Shown here: in pieces, positions 34,309-43,522 of the stretch
How positions within the stretch are numbered: position 1 is the first letter of the stretch
How the letters are laid out: every line of letters starts with the position of its first letter
Source: Rhizobiaceae bacterium
GTDB taxonomy: Bacteria; Pseudomonadota; Alphaproteobacteria; Rhizobiales; Rhizobiaceae
Assembly (NCBI GenBank): GCA_019635715.1
Contig: JAHBYY010000030.1
Span: 1 to 49,394 of the forward strand
Length of the DNA: 49,394 nt
Reading direction: 5' to 3'
Translations under genes and position numbers: made by a program
Notes under the pieces: generated by a model
Seen by the model: only the letters and a program-made list of their open reading frames with translations
Database searches by the model: none
What the model was told of the DNA's origin: nothing

Positions 34309-35349
34309 ATGGCAAATTCGGATCGAGGGGGGCAGCAGATGGCAGGCGACGCATCCATTCCTGCGCAGATGACGGCGGTGGCGATCTCGGAACCGGGCGG
34401 TCCGATGGTCTTGAAGCCGGAAAGGCGCAAGACGCCCGAACCCGGGCCGGGCGAAATTCTCATCCGGGTCAGGGCGGCCGGCGTCAATCGCCCGGACGTC
34501 CTGCAGCGCAAGGGAGCCTATCCGCCGCCGCCCGGCGCTTCCGACCTGCCGGGCCTCGAAGCCGCCGGCACCGTCGCCGCGGTCGGCCCGTCGGTCCGGC
34601 GCTGGAACGTCGGCGACGAGGTCTGCGCGCTCACCCCGGGCGGCGCCTACGCCCAGTATTGCGTTGTCCACGAATCGAACGCGCTGCCCGTTCCGTCCGG
34701 CTTCACCATGACCGAGGCGGCGGCCGTGCCCGAGACCTTCTTCACCGTCTGGCACAACGTGTTCCAGCGCGGCGGGCTGCAGGCCGGCGAGACGCTGCTC
34801 GTGCACGGCGGCTCGTCCGGCATCGGCACGACGGCCATCCAGCTCGCCAAGGCGTTCGGCGCGACGGTTCTGGTCACGGCCGGCAGCGAGGCAAAGTGCG
34901 CGGCCTGCCGCGAGCTGGGCGCCGACGCGGCGATCAACTACCGCACCGCGGATTTCGTCGCCGCCGTGAAGCAGGCGACTGCCGGCCACGGCGCCGACGT
35001 CATCCTCGACATGGTCGGCGGCGACTATGTCGGCAGAAACTACGAAGCCGCCGCTGTGGAGGGCCGGATCGTGCAGATCGCCACGCAGGGCGGCGCCGTC
35101 GCCAGCGCCGACTTCGCCCGGCTGATGGTCAAGCGGCTGGTCCACACCGGCTCGACGCTGCGCCCGCGCACGACGGTCTTCAAGGGCGAGATCGCGGCAG
35201 CCCTCGAACAGAAGGTATGGCCGCTGCTTGCCGAACGCCGTGTCGCCCCGATCCTCGACATGATCTTTCCGCTCAGGGAGGCCTGGCGCGCCCATGAGCG
35301 GATGGAGGAAGGCGATCATGTCGGCAAGATCGTGCTGGACGTGGCCTGA
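34309..35349 (+). CDS. NAD(P)H quinone oxidoreductase, zinc-free MDR family
   Basis: A 346-residue medium-chain reductase of the QOR/PIG3 type. The GroES-like half shows VRAAGVNRPDVLQRKGAYPPPPG and LPGLEAAGTVAAVG, and the Rossmann half has LLVHGGSSGIGTTAIQLAKAFGATVL. No zinc-binding Cys/His set is seen. It reduces quinones or enones with NADPH in the cytosol. ATG 34309 has AAGGA eight bases before it; ATG 34339 is an alternative. It is divergent from DUF1192, a conserved neighbourhood. Confidence 0.92.
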   Translation: MANSDRGGQQMAGDASIPAQMTAVAISEPGGPMVLKPERRKTPEPGPGEILIRVRAAGVNRPDVLQRKGAYPPPPGASDLPGLEAAGTVAAVGPSVRRWNVGDEVCALTPGGAYAQYCVVHESNALPVPSGFTMTEAAAVPETFFTVWHNVFQRGGLQAGETLLVHGGSSGIGTTAIQLAKAFGATVLVTAGSEAKCAACRELGADAAINYRTADFVAAVKQATAGHGADVILDMVGGDYVGRNYEAAAVEGRIVQIATQGGAVASADFARLMVKRLVHTGSTLRPRTTVFKGEIAAALEQKVWPLLAERRVAPILDMIFPLREAWRAHERMEEGDHVGKIVLDVA

Positions 35350-35424
35350 CCGTACCGCGGGTGCGCCATGCTGTTGCCACGGCATGCTGCAAGCTGGGGC
35401 GAGCGCAAGGACGGAGGCGAAGGC

Positions 35425-38334
35425 TTGCGGCTTGGAACATCCATTGCGGGTCTGATGGCGAGGGCGCTGCTCGCGGCCTTGGCTCTCCCCTGGCTGTACG
35501 CGCTCGGCATGGCCGCAGACCAGCCGCCGGCGGCGCTGAAGGGCGTCGCGCTGGTCATCGGAAACGGCGACTACGAGCACATCGCCAGGCTCGACAACCC
35601 GGCCAACGACGCCCGCGCCGTCGAGCAGTTGCTCGACGAACTCGGCTTCGAGACCGATGTCGTCGCCGATCGCGATGCCCGTCGGCTGCGGCGCGCGCTC
35701 GAGGGATTCGCCGAGGATGCCGAGGGCGCCGACGTCGCCATCATCTACTATTCCGGGCACGGCATCGAGGCGGGCGGCGAGAACTATCTCGTCCCCGTCG
35801 ACGCCGACCTGTCGGCGCTGGACGACGCCGGCGAGAAGCTCGTGCCGCTCTCCGAGATCGTCGACGAGCTGCAGCGCACCGTGCCGGTCACCATCGTCAT
35901 GCTCGACGCCTGCCGCTCCAACCCGTTCCCGCCCGGTGCCGTCGTCAAGGCGGAGCCGTCGGCGGCGGGCGCGCCGGTCGGCAGCGGCGGCCTCGGCGCG
36001 GCACGCGGCGCCGTGTCGCTGACGGCCACGTCGAAACGGCCCGAGAATTTCGGGACGGTGATCGGGTTCGCCGCCGAGCCGGGGCAGGTGGCCCTGGATG
36101 GCGCGCCCGGCACCAACAGCCCCTACGCGGCGGCGATCCTGCGCCACCTCGGCGCCATGGAAGGCGCCGAATTCGGCGTGGTCATGCGCATGGTCGCCGA
36201 GGAGGTCTATCTCAAGACCGGCGGCAGGCAGCGGCCCTGGGTCAATGAAAGCCTGAGCCGTCTGCTCTATTTCGGCACGCCGGCGCCGGAGCCCGAGGGC
36301 GCGGAAGGCGATATCCTGCACGAACGCCGCAGCCTGCTGCTGACCATCGCGGCGCTTCCCGAATCCGGCCGCCGGCAGATCGAGACGATCGCCGGCGCCG
36401 GCGGCGTGCCGATGGACGCGCTCTACGCCATGCTGGCCGCGCTCGGGGTCGACCGCCCGCGGGATCCCGGCGAACTCGACGGATTGCTGCGCGCCCAGAC
36501 CGACCGCCTCAAGGCGATGCTCGCCGAGCGCGACGCGCTGAAGAGCGAGGATCCCGAGATCAAGCGCCTCACCGGCCTCGCCGACCAGGCGATCGGCGAA
36601 GGGGCGCTGGAGACGGCAGTCAGGCTGCTCGGCGAGGCGAAGGCGCGCGTCGACCAGCTCGGCAAGGCCGTCGACGATGCCGAGGCCGATATCGCGCGCA
36701 AGCGGACGGAATTCGCCTCCGTCTATGCGCGCAGCGGCCAGGCGCATGCGCTGAAATTCGACTTCGCGGCGGCGGCCGACGATTTCGGCGAGGCCTACCG
36801 GCAAGTCGCCCGCTGGGACGACCGGCTCGCCTGGACCTACAAGCAGGACGAGGCCGAGGCGCTCGAGCGGCAGGGCACGCTGAGCGGCGACAACGCCGCG
36901 CTGCAGGCCTCTGTCGCCGCGGCCGGCGAGGCATTGCGCATCGCCGGGCCTTTCGCCGAACGGACATCCTGGGCAAGGAGCCAGAACCTGCTCGGCAACG
37001 CCTTGCAGACGCTGGGCGACCGGGGCGCCGGAGCGGACTATCTCGACCGGTCGGTCGATGCCTACAAGGCGGCCTTGGCGGTCGTCGGCGAGACGGCCGA
37101 CCCAGGTTTCGTCGCCAAGGCGAAGAACAATCTCGCCAACACGCTGACCATGATCGGCACGCGGGACGGCGACGCGGCCCTGCTTCGCCAGGCAGTCGAG
37201 CTCTATCAGCCGGCGATCGACCGGTTCGAGGTGGAGCAGGATGTCCAGCTTTGGGCGTCCGCCTACACGAATTTCGGCAAGACGCTGCTGGCGCTCGGCG
37301 AGATCGAGAATTCGGCCGACACGCTGAACATGGCGGGACGGGCGTTCGAGGCGGCCCTCAGCGTCACCGACCGCGAGCAGGCGCCGCTGATCTGGGGTGC
37401 AGCCCAGAACAACATCGGCAATGTCTACCACGCGCTCGGCCTGCGCAGCCTCGACGCCAACGTTTCGGCCGGGCGCCATCTCCAGTCGGTGGTCGCCTAC
37501 ACCATGGCCATGCAGGAACTGACCCGCGACAAGGTCCCGCTGCAATGGGCGGCCACCCAGAACAACCTGGCCAACGCCTACCAGGCGCTGGCGTATCGCC
37601 AGCGCGATCCGGCGCAGTCCATGAGCTACCTCAACCAGTCGGCGGATGCCCAGCGCGCCGCGCTGACCGAAATGACGCAGGAGCGCGCGCCGCTGATGTG
37701 GGCGAGCGTGAAGACCAATCTCGGACGGACGCTGATGATGATCGGCCAGGCGGCCAGGACGCCTGCCGAGGGCCTGCCGCGCTTCGCGGAAGCGGTGGCC
37801 GCGGCGCGCGAAGCGCTGCAGGTGCTGACGGTTCAAAAGTTCCCCAGCCAGTTCGCCGCCGCGCAGGTGACGCTCGGCCAGGCACTGCAACTCACCGCGC
37901 AGGCCTCCGCCGGCGCGGAGGCGAAATCGCAGGCGCTGGCCGCGGCCGAAGCCGCGCAGCGCGCGGCGCTGGACATCTACGGCACCGACCGGCCCTTCGA
38001 TCGCGCCTCCGCCCAGCACGACCTCGGCCTGACCCTGATGATGCAGGGAGAAGCGCAGCCGGAGCGCTATGCGCAGGCCGAGGACGTCTACCGGGCCGAA
38101 CAAGCCCTGCGCGACCGCGCCCACGATCCGGTCGGCTGGGCGCGCGCCGAGGCAGGCATCGCCAATGCCTTGCAGGCGCGCGGCACCGCGCAGCGCGACC
38201 GCGCCGTTCTGGAGGAGGCGCGGCGCCGCACCCAGTCGGCCTGGGACACGATCCGCCCCATCGACAGCCAGTATGACGGCATCCTCGCGGAGCGTATCGC
38301 GGCGATCGACGAGGCGCTCGGCAGCCTGCGATAG
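35425..38334 (+). CDS. Exported caspase-like peptidase with TPR repeats
   Basis: A 969-residue protein. A signal peptide or anchor (ARALLAALALPWLYALGMAAD) is followed by a caspase (C14, p20) domain at about 40-270: GVALVIGNGDYEHIARLDNP, IIYYSGHGIEAGGENYLVP with catalytic H112, and IVMLDACRSNPFP with catalytic C163. A long helical region (about 290-960) follows, with repeated TPR-type units recognised by KNNLANTLTMIG, QNNIGNVYHALG, QNNLANAYQALA and KTNLGRTLMMIG. I chose TTG 35425 because GGAGG lies seven bases before it; ATG 35368 would add 19 residues. Both catalytic residues are intact, so it is probably an active periplasmic or secreted protease; the target is unknown. It appears to be transcribed alone. 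Confidence 0.9.
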   Translation: MRLGTSIAGLMARALLAALALPWLYALGMAADQPPAALKGVALVIGNGDYEHIARLDNPANDARAVEQLLDELGFETDVVADRDARRLRRALEGFAEDAEGADVAIIYYSGHGIEAGGENYLVPVDADLSALDDAGEKLVPLSEIVDELQRTVPVTIVMLDACRSNPFPPGAVVKAEPSAAGAPVGSGGLGAARGAVSLTATSKRPENFGTVIGFAAEPGQVALDGAPGTNSPYAAAILRHLGAMEGAEFGVVMRMVAEEVYLKTGGRQRPWVNESLSRLLYFGTPAPEPEGAEGDILHERRSLLLTIAALPESGRRQIETIAGAGGVPMDALYAMLAALGVDRPRDPGELDGLLRAQTDRLKAMLAERDALKSEDPEIKRLTGLADQAIGEGALETAVRLLGEAKARVDQLGKAVDDAEADIARKRTEFASVYARSGQAHALKFDFAAAADDFGEAYRQVARWDDRLAWTYKQDEAEALERQGTLSGDNAALQASVAAAGEALRIAGPFAERTSWARSQNLLGNALQTLGDRGAGADYLDRSVDAYKAALAVVGETADPGFVAKAKNNLANTLTMIGTRDGDAALLRQAVELYQPAIDRFEVEQDVQLWASAYTNFGKTLLALGEIENSADTLNMAGRAFEAALSVTDREQAPLIWGAAQNNIGNVYHALGLRSLDANVSAGRHLQSVVAYTMAMQELTRDKVPLQWAATQNNLANAYQALAYRQRDPAQSMSYLNQSADAQRAALTEMTQERAPLMWASVKTNLGRTLMMIGQAARTPAEGLPRFAEAVAAAREALQVLTVQKFPSQFAAAQVTLGQALQLTAQASAGAEAKSQALAAAEAAQRAALDIYGTDRPFDRASAQHDLGLTLMMQGEAQPERYAQAEDVYRAEQALRDRAHDPVGWARAEAGIANALQARGTAQRDRAVLEEARRRTQSAWDTIRPIDSQYDGILAERIAAIDEALGSLR

Positions 38335-38355
38335 GCGGCCTGCGACAGGCGGCTG

Positions 38356-39156
38356 CTACAGCGTCAGGATGAGCGGACAGTGGTCCGACACTTCCGGCTG
38401 GTAGACCACCTCGAAGCCGGCGATCTCGCCGGGCCGGTTGACCAGCATGTAGTCCGCGAACCGCTCCGGCTTTCCGTAGCGCGTCGTTCGTGTGCCGGCA
38501 AAGCCGCGCGTCGTGACGAGTTCGGTCAGGCCGGCCGCCGAAAGCACCCTCAGCGTCTCGCTGTCGCGCGTCACGTTGAAGTCGCCGCAGACCACGATCA
38601 GGTCTTCCGGCCGGGCGATCCGCCGCACCAGATCGAGAAACCGTTCAGCCTGCGCGCGCCGGTCCGGCGTATCGGCCTTTCCCGCGAGGTCGCGCAAGCC
38701 GTGCATGTGCGCCACGGTGATCGTCCGATGCCTTTCGTGGTCGTAGAGGCGAACGACATGCGCATTGCGCGACCTCGGATGGTCTCCATAGCCGCACGGC
38801 GCGTAGGATTTGAAGACGAAATCCTGCGCCTGCGCGATCACCGGCAGCGACCGGCTGACGAATGTCGCGAGGCCCCATTGCGAGAGCACGGGTGTGTCGC
38901 CGTCCCAGAGCACGCCGCTCGCCGCCGGACAGAAGGTCGCCGTGTGGTCCGGCAGCGCGTCCCAGACGTCGCGGAAGAAGTTCGCTCTTTGCGGCAGCAC
39001 ATGGTCGCCGTCCCGATAGGTGAGCCAGGGCCTGTCGGTCGCGGGACTGTGCACGGCCTCCTGCAGGCACAGCACGTCCGGCGCCTGCGTCCGCACATAG
39101 TCCTGCAGCTCGGCGAACAGCGTCCCGCCCCAGCCGTTGAGGCACATCAGTCTCAT
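38356..39156 (-). CDS. Endonuclease/exonuclease/phosphatase family protein
   Basis: A 266-residue Mg-dependent phosphoesterase. EEP motifs: MRLMCLNGWGG, PDVLCLQEAV (metal Glu), TVAHMHGLRDL, VVCGDFNVTRDSE and the catalytic end SDHCPLILTL. There is no signal peptide. The group covers nucleases, sphingomyelinases and inositol phosphatases, so the substrate stays open. It is the last gene after dac-cobW (56-base spacing) and converges on the caspase gene 21 bases away. Confidence 0.88.
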   Translation of the reverse strand: MRLMCLNGWGGTLFAELQDYVRTQAPDVLCLQEAVHSPATDRPWLTYRDGDHVLPQRANFFRDVWDALPDHTATFCPAASGVLWDGDTPVLSQWGLATFVSRSLPVIAQAQDFVFKSYAPCGYGDHPRSRNAHVVRLYDHERHRTITVAHMHGLRDLAGKADTPDRRAQAERFLDLVRRIARPEDLIVVCGDFNVTRDSETLRVLSAAGLTELVTTRGFAGTRTTRYGKPERFADYMLVNRPGEIAGFEVVYQPEVSDHCPLILTL

Positions 39157-39212
39157 GTCGGATCCCGAATACCGCCCTGGCCCGCCGCGGTGCGCAGGCG
39201 AGCCCGAGTGCC

Positions 39213-40319
39213 TTACCGCATGAAGCCCGGGATGCCGAGCGGATTGTCGCGCAGCGCGGCGCGATCCGGCGTATCGACGGCCGGCTTGGCGGTGATGATG
39301 GCGAACAGGCGCCGCACATAATCCTCCGGCAGGTCCATGCCGATCAGCACCAGCCGCGTGCCGCGCAAATCGTCGGGCCAGGCCGGCAGGCGCGCCGGCG
39401 GATGCAGCAGTCTCTGCACGCCGTGGACGACCAGCGGCCGGCCCGGATCCTCCGACAGCTCGATGATGCCCTTCAGCCTCAGCACCCGGTCGCCATGGAC
39501 GGAGAGCAGCAGGTCGAGGAACATCTCGATCGCCGAATAGGGCACCGGCCCGGCATGCACCAGGGAATGGCTGCGCAGCCTGGCATCATGCTGAGCATGA
39601 TCGTGGTGATGCCCATCGCCGTGGCCGTGGTCGTGGTGCGCCTGTCCGGCATCGCTGCCCAGCCAGCGCGCGATGTCGGCGGTGCGCGTCGCCGGATCGT
39701 AGAGGCCGCATTGCAGCAGCGCCGATGGCGCGGCGCCATTTCGCGCCAGGTCGACGATTTGCGCGCGTGGGTTGAGCGCCGCGAGGCGGTCGAAAAGCCC
39801 GGCCTGCTCATCCGCCGCCTCGGGCAGGTCCGTCTTGGTGACAAGGATGCGGTCGGCGACCGCCACCTGCCGCGCCGCCTCCAGATGCGCATCGAGCGTC
39901 GCCATGCCGTTGACCGCGTCGACCAGCGTGATCACCCCGTCGAGCCGGAACGCCTGCACGAGGGCCGGATGCCCCATCACCGACTGCAGCACCGGAACGG
40001 GATCGGCGAGCCCGGTCGTCTCCACCACGACGCGCGACAGGGCGGCGAGCTTGCCGGTCTGCAGCCGGTCGACGAGATCGGCCAGCGTGTCGACGAGGTC
40101 GCCGCGCACCGTGCAGCACAGGCAGCCGTCGGACAGCGCGATGATGCCGTCGGACGACTGTTCGACCAGCAGGTGGTCAATCGCCACCTCGCCGAATTCG
40201 TTGATGATGACGGCCGTGTCCTTCAGCGCCGGATCTTTCAGCAGCCGGTTGAGCAGCGTCGTCTTGCCGGCTCCGAGGAAGCCGGTGAGGATGGAGACGG
40301 GAATGGGAAAGGGGGTCAC
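39213..40319 (-). CDS. CobW/COG0523 metallochaperone GTPase
   Basis: A 368-residue G3E GTPase. Walker A is GFLGAGKTTLL (about 13-23), the metal-binding motif is GCLCC (65-69), with VVVETTGLADP and the guanine motif TKTD. A His-rich loop (QAHHDHGHGDGHHHDHAQHD, near residue 228-247) marks a zinc- or cobalt-handling subtype. The C-terminal CobW_C domain follows. The start is GTG, three bases after the stop of the carboxypeptidase gene, so the two are tightly coupled. Subfamily (ZigA-, YeiR- or CobW-like) cannot be fixed; no zinc regulator is visible here. Confidence 0.92.
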   Translation of the reverse strand: MTPFPIPVSILTGFLGAGKTTLLNRLLKDPALKDTAVIINEFGEVAIDHLLVEQSSDGIIALSDGCLCCTVRGDLVDTLADLVDRLQTGKLAALSRVVVETTGLADPVPVLQSVMGHPALVQAFRLDGVITLVDAVNGMATLDAHLEAARQVAVADRILVTKTDLPEAADEQAGLFDRLAALNPRAQIVDLARNGAAPSALLQCGLYDPATRTADIARWLGSDAGQAHHDHGHGDGHHHDHAQHDARLRSHSLVHAGPVPYSAIEMFLDLLLSVHGDRVLRLKGIIELSEDPGRPLVVHGVQRLLHPPARLPAWPDDLRGTRLVLIGMDLPEDYVRRLFAIITAKPAVDTPDRAALRDNPLGIPGFMR

Positions 40320-40322
40320 GCG

Positions 40323-41471
40323 CTACTCGGTCGCCGCCGCCGTATCGCCCTGCGCGGCCTCGATGACCGGCGCGGGCATGTCCGGCCGCCAGGACGGGAT
40401 CGGCACGTCGGCGGCGTTGCGCGCCTGCGCGACGTGTTCCGGGACGGGACCGGTCGCCCCGCCGAGGCGCACCGGGATGTAGCGGCGCTCGCGGCCGAGA
40501 TCCGCCGCATAGACCGGCTGCGGCATCGTCGCCTTGCCGGCCTTGATATCCTTCAGCAACTGCTTGTAGGCCTTGTCGCGGGCGGCGCGCGCCTCTTTCG
40601 AGCACAGCGTATCGAACATGTTGTCCGGCACATTGGGGCCGCTCGCGGTGCGCTTCAGCTCGTCGAGCCCGGGTCCGGCGCCGGGGGCCGCCGCGAGGCC
40701 GCGTGCCAGAAGGGCGGCCGCCTCGTCGTCGCGGGCCTCCACCGTCTTGCCGCCGAGCACCACCGCCATCACCGTGCGGCCGTTGCGCGTGGCGCTGGCC
40801 ACCAGATTGAAGCCGGAGGGGCAGGTATAGCCGGTCTTCATGCCGTCGGCGCCGTCGAAGCGCGCGATCAGGTTGTTGTGGGTCGCGATCTTCTTGTTGT
40901 CGGCCAGCAGGCCCTCGATGGAGAAGTAGTCGGAATATTGCGGGAACTCGGTGCGCAGCGCCCGCGCCAGGATCGCCAGGTCGCGTGGCGAGGTATACTG
41001 GTCGTCGTCGTGCAGGCCGTGGGCGTTGACCCAATGCGTGTCGGTCATGCCGAGGCGTCTGGCCTCGGCATTCATGCGCGCCGCGAAACCGGCCGGCGAA
41101 CCGCCGATGCTGTCGCCGATCGATGCGGCGACGTCGTTTGCCGATTTCACCATGATGATCTTCAGCGCGTTGTCGACGGTGAGTTCGGAGCCGGCCTTGT
41201 AGCCCATCTTGCTGGGCGGCAGCTTCGTCGCCTCCCGCGAGATGGCGATCGGCGAGGAGAAGGTGAGTTCGCCCGCCCGGATCGCGCGGAACACCACATA
41301 GGTGGTCATCAGCTTGGTCAGCGAGGCCGGATACCAGCGGTGCATCGCGTCGTCGCTCTCGATCACCTTGCCCGTCGCCACGTCGAACACGATGGACGGG
41401 CCGGCCAGCGCGGGGGCCGTGGCGAGATGCGCGGCGGCGAGGGCGAGCGGAAGGAGAAGGCGCCGATTCAT
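40323..41471 (-). CDS. D-alanyl-D-alanine carboxypeptidase, S11 family
   Basis: A 382-residue periplasmic penicillin-binding protein that trims pentapeptide stems. The signal peptide is MNRRLLLPLALAAAHLATAP with cleavage after ALA. The catalytic motifs are SLTK (S50-K53), SAN (110-112) and KTG (K212 in DGMKTGYTC). The C-terminal part (about 290-382) is longer than a plain catalytic domain but lacks the amphipathic anchor of PBP5, so it may be soluble. First gene of an operon with cobW and the EEP gene. Confidence 0.92.
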   Translation of the reverse strand: MNRRLLLPLALAAAHLATAPALAGPSIVFDVATGKVIESDDAMHRWYPASLTKLMTTYVVFRAIRAGELTFSSPIAISREATKLPPSKMGYKAGSELTVDNALKIIMVKSANDVAASIGDSIGGSPAGFAARMNAEARRLGMTDTHWVNAHGLHDDDQYTSPRDLAILARALRTEFPQYSDYFSIEGLLADNKKIATHNNLIARFDGADGMKTGYTCPSGFNLVASATRNGRTVMAVVLGGKTVEARDDEAAALLARGLAAAPGAGPGLDELKRTASGPNVPDNMFDTLCSKEARAARDKAYKQLLKDIKAGKATMPQPVYAADLGRERRYIPVRLGGATGPVPEHVAQARNAADVPIPSWRPDMPAPVIEAAQGDTAAATE

Positions 41472-41666
41472 CGTTTCAGAACTAACCTCTTGCGGGACCG
41501 GAGCGAAGGTCAATAAGCTCGGGCGTGACGCATTCGCGTCGGCAGCGGGTGCCCGTCAGGCCGAAGCGGCCGACGTGAAGGGTGCTACTTAGCCCATGTG
41601 ACGTCAAGAAGGCAAAGACCGGCGCCCTGCCTGGGCGGCCGGACAGGCCGTGGAGCGAATGAACCT

Positions 41667-42854
41667 ATGCCGATACTGAACCGGGCGGCCGAGATGCAGG
41701 ATGAGGTCGCCGGCTGGCGGCGGCGCATCCACGAAAACCCCGAACTGAACTACGATGTCGTCGAGACGGCGGCCTTCGTCGCGCAGAAGCTGCGGGAGTT
41801 CGGCTGCGACCGGGTCGAGACGGGGATCGGCCGCACCGGCGTCGTGGCGCTGATTCGCGGCAATCTCGGAGACGGCGGGACCGTCGGCCTGCGGGCCGAC
41901 ATGGACGCCTTGCCGATCACCGAGGCGAGCGGCAAGCCCTATGCATCGAGAAAACCCGGCAAGATGCACGCCTGCGGACATGACGGCCACACCGCCATGC
42001 TGCTCGGCGCGGCGAAGTATCTCGCCGAGACCCGCAACTTCCGCGGCGCCGTCGCGGTCATTTTCCAGCCGGCGGAGGAGGGCGGCGCCGGCGGGCGCGC
42101 CATGGTGCGCGACGGGATGATGGAAAAGTTCGGCATCGACCGCGTCTTCGGCATGCACAACATGCCGGGTCTGGCGGTCGGCCAGTTCGCCATCAGGCCG
42201 GGCCCGATCATGGCGGCGACGGCCGAGTTCACCATCCGGCTGAAGGGGCGCGGCGGTCATGCCGCCATGCCGCATCGGACCATCGATCCGATCGTCGCGG
42301 CCAGCCAGCTCGTCGCGGCGCTCCAGACGGTCGCCTCGCGAACCGCCGATCCGGTCGACTCGCTTGTCGTCAGCGTCACCAAGTTCCATGCCGGCGAGGC
42401 CTACAACGTCATCCCGGAGACGGCCGAGATCGCCGGCACCGTCCGCACGCTCCGCAAGGAGGTGGCCGAACTCGCCCGCCTGCGCATGCAGGCGATCTGC
42501 GACGGCATCGGCACCGCCTCGGGGACCACGATCTCGATGGATTTCCGCGCCAACTACCCGGTCACCGTCAATGACGACGCGCAGACGGTCTTCGCCGGCG
42601 ACGCCGCGGCGGCGATCGCCGGAGAAGGACAGGTGCACAGGGCGATCCAGCCGCTGATGGGCGGCGAGGACTTTTCCTACATGCTGGAAGCCCGCCCCGG
42701 AGCCTTCATCTTCATCGGCAATGGCGACAGTGCCAACCTCCATCACCCGGCCTACGACTTCAACGATGAAGTCATCCCGCACGGGGTCAGCTACTGGGTG
42801 AAGCTGGCAGAGAGTGCGTTCGCTGCACGAGCAGGCGGCAACGGCGCTGCGTGA
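41667..42854 (+). CDS. M20-family amidohydrolase (hippurate hydrolase-like)
   Basis: A 395-residue di-metal hydrolase that removes N-acyl groups from amino acids. The ligands are seen in GLRADMDALPI, KMHACGHDGHTAML, FQPAEEGGAGG and GMHNMPG, and the last His is in LHHPAYDFND. The dimerisation domain contains LKGRGGHAAMPH. Start MPILNRAAEMQDEVAGWRR fits the family; 23 open codons before it lack similarity. The substrate may be hippurate, an acyl amino acid or an indole-acetyl conjugate. It stands alone, divergent from the carboxypeptidase gene across a 195-base gap where I see no other feature. Confidence 0.92.
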   Translation: MPILNRAAEMQDEVAGWRRRIHENPELNYDVVETAAFVAQKLREFGCDRVETGIGRTGVVALIRGNLGDGGTVGLRADMDALPITEASGKPYASRKPGKMHACGHDGHTAMLLGAAKYLAETRNFRGAVAVIFQPAEEGGAGGRAMVRDGMMEKFGIDRVFGMHNMPGLAVGQFAIRPGPIMAATAEFTIRLKGRGGHAAMPHRTIDPIVAASQLVAALQTVASRTADPVDSLVVSVTKFHAGEAYNVIPETAEIAGTVRTLRKEVAELARLRMQAICDGIGTASGTTISMDFRANYPVTVNDDAQTVFAGDAAAAIAGEGQVHRAIQPLMGGEDFSYMLEARPGAFIFIGNGDSANLHHPAYDFNDEVIPHGVSYWVKLAESAFAARAGGNGAA

Positions 42855-42971
42855 GGTGATGCCGAGGATCCGGAGCCTTGACCGTCGGCGGTGCGGACCG
42901 GGTCGGATATGGACCCCTGGCGCGCCGCCGGCGGTCAATCATCCGGGCCGCCGGTCGCCGCTGCCATGAGA

Positions 42972-42993
42972 AGGGGCGGAAAGCTCCGCCCCT
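42972..42993. terminator. Hairpin between convergent genes
   Basis: AGGGGCGGA (42972-42980) pairs with TCCGCCCCT (42985-42993) over a four-base loop. It lies 118 bases after the M20 gene and 28 bases after the stop of the convergent small secreted protein. T-runs are weak on both sides; it serves mainly the minus-strand gene. Confidence 0.6.
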
Positions 42994-43020
42994 CGCATCG
43001 TATCCGTGCCCGTCAGGCGA

Positions 43021-43413
43021 TCAGAGGCTCTCGGTCCACAGACAGATCTGGCTGATCGCGGTCTGCTCGGTGCGCGCGCCCTCGGTGCCGGCGGAATCGC
43101 TGCGGCCGGTGTTCTCGGTCGCGCCGGCATTGACCTGCGCGGCGCAGTCCGCCTTGACCTGCAGGCGCTCGGCCTCCGACAGCGTCGACCAGTTGGCGCG
43201 GATTTCCGCTTCCGGACGCAGCGTCACGCCGTCATCCGTGTAGAAGGCGGAATTCATCCTGCTTGTCCAGCTACGCGGGCTGGTGCTGTTTGTGGTGATC
43301 GCCGGATCCGGCTCGGCGATCGGATTGACGCCCTGGGTGGCCGATGTCTGGGCGAAGCCGGCGGTTCCGAGAGCCAGCGTAAGGGCGGTTGCTGCAAGGA
43401 TCTTGGTGAGCAT
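43021..43413 (-). CDS. Small secreted protein of unknown function
   Basis: A 130-residue protein with a clear signal peptide (MLTKILAATALTLALGTAGF, cleavage near FAQ). The mature part (about 107 residues) contains WTSRMNSAFYTDDGVTLRPE, LSEAERLQVKADCAAQV and a C-terminal SQICLWTE; its only two cysteines could form one disulfide in the periplasm. GGAG lies eight bases before the ATG. I do not recognise a family. It is flanked by an M20 hydrolase and the PanB-like gene but ends in its own terminator, so no link with them is shown. Confidence 0.75.
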   Translation of the reverse strand: MLTKILAATALTLALGTAGFAQTSATQGVNPIAEPDPAITTNSTSPRSWTSRMNSAFYTDDGVTLRPEAEIRANWSTLSEAERLQVKADCAAQVNAGATENTGRSDSAGTEGARTEQTAISQICLWTESL

Positions 43414-43522
43414 CTGAGTCTCCGTGAGATTTCTCCCTCGGCCCGACAACAATTGCCCGCTTCTCGTGTTCCTTCACGTAATATTGCGGAAGATTGCAGT
43501 ACGCGTACAGGTCGAGCGTTCC

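Noticed and set aside
34255-38124. A very long minus-strand open frame joined to the DUF1192 gene
   Set aside because: It is antisense to the quinone oxidoreductase and caspase-TPR genes, is Arg/Gly/Ala-rich and has no family features. High GC leaves such frames open. Only the last 63 codons are a gene.
39402-41516. A 704-codon plus-strand open frame
   Set aside because: It mirrors the CobW and carboxypeptidase genes, both of which have intact motifs on the other strand.
41472-41666. Possible RNA gene in the gap before the M20 hydrolase
   Set aside because: No tRNA cloverleaf, strong hairpin or terminator was visible; it probably holds only divergent promoters.
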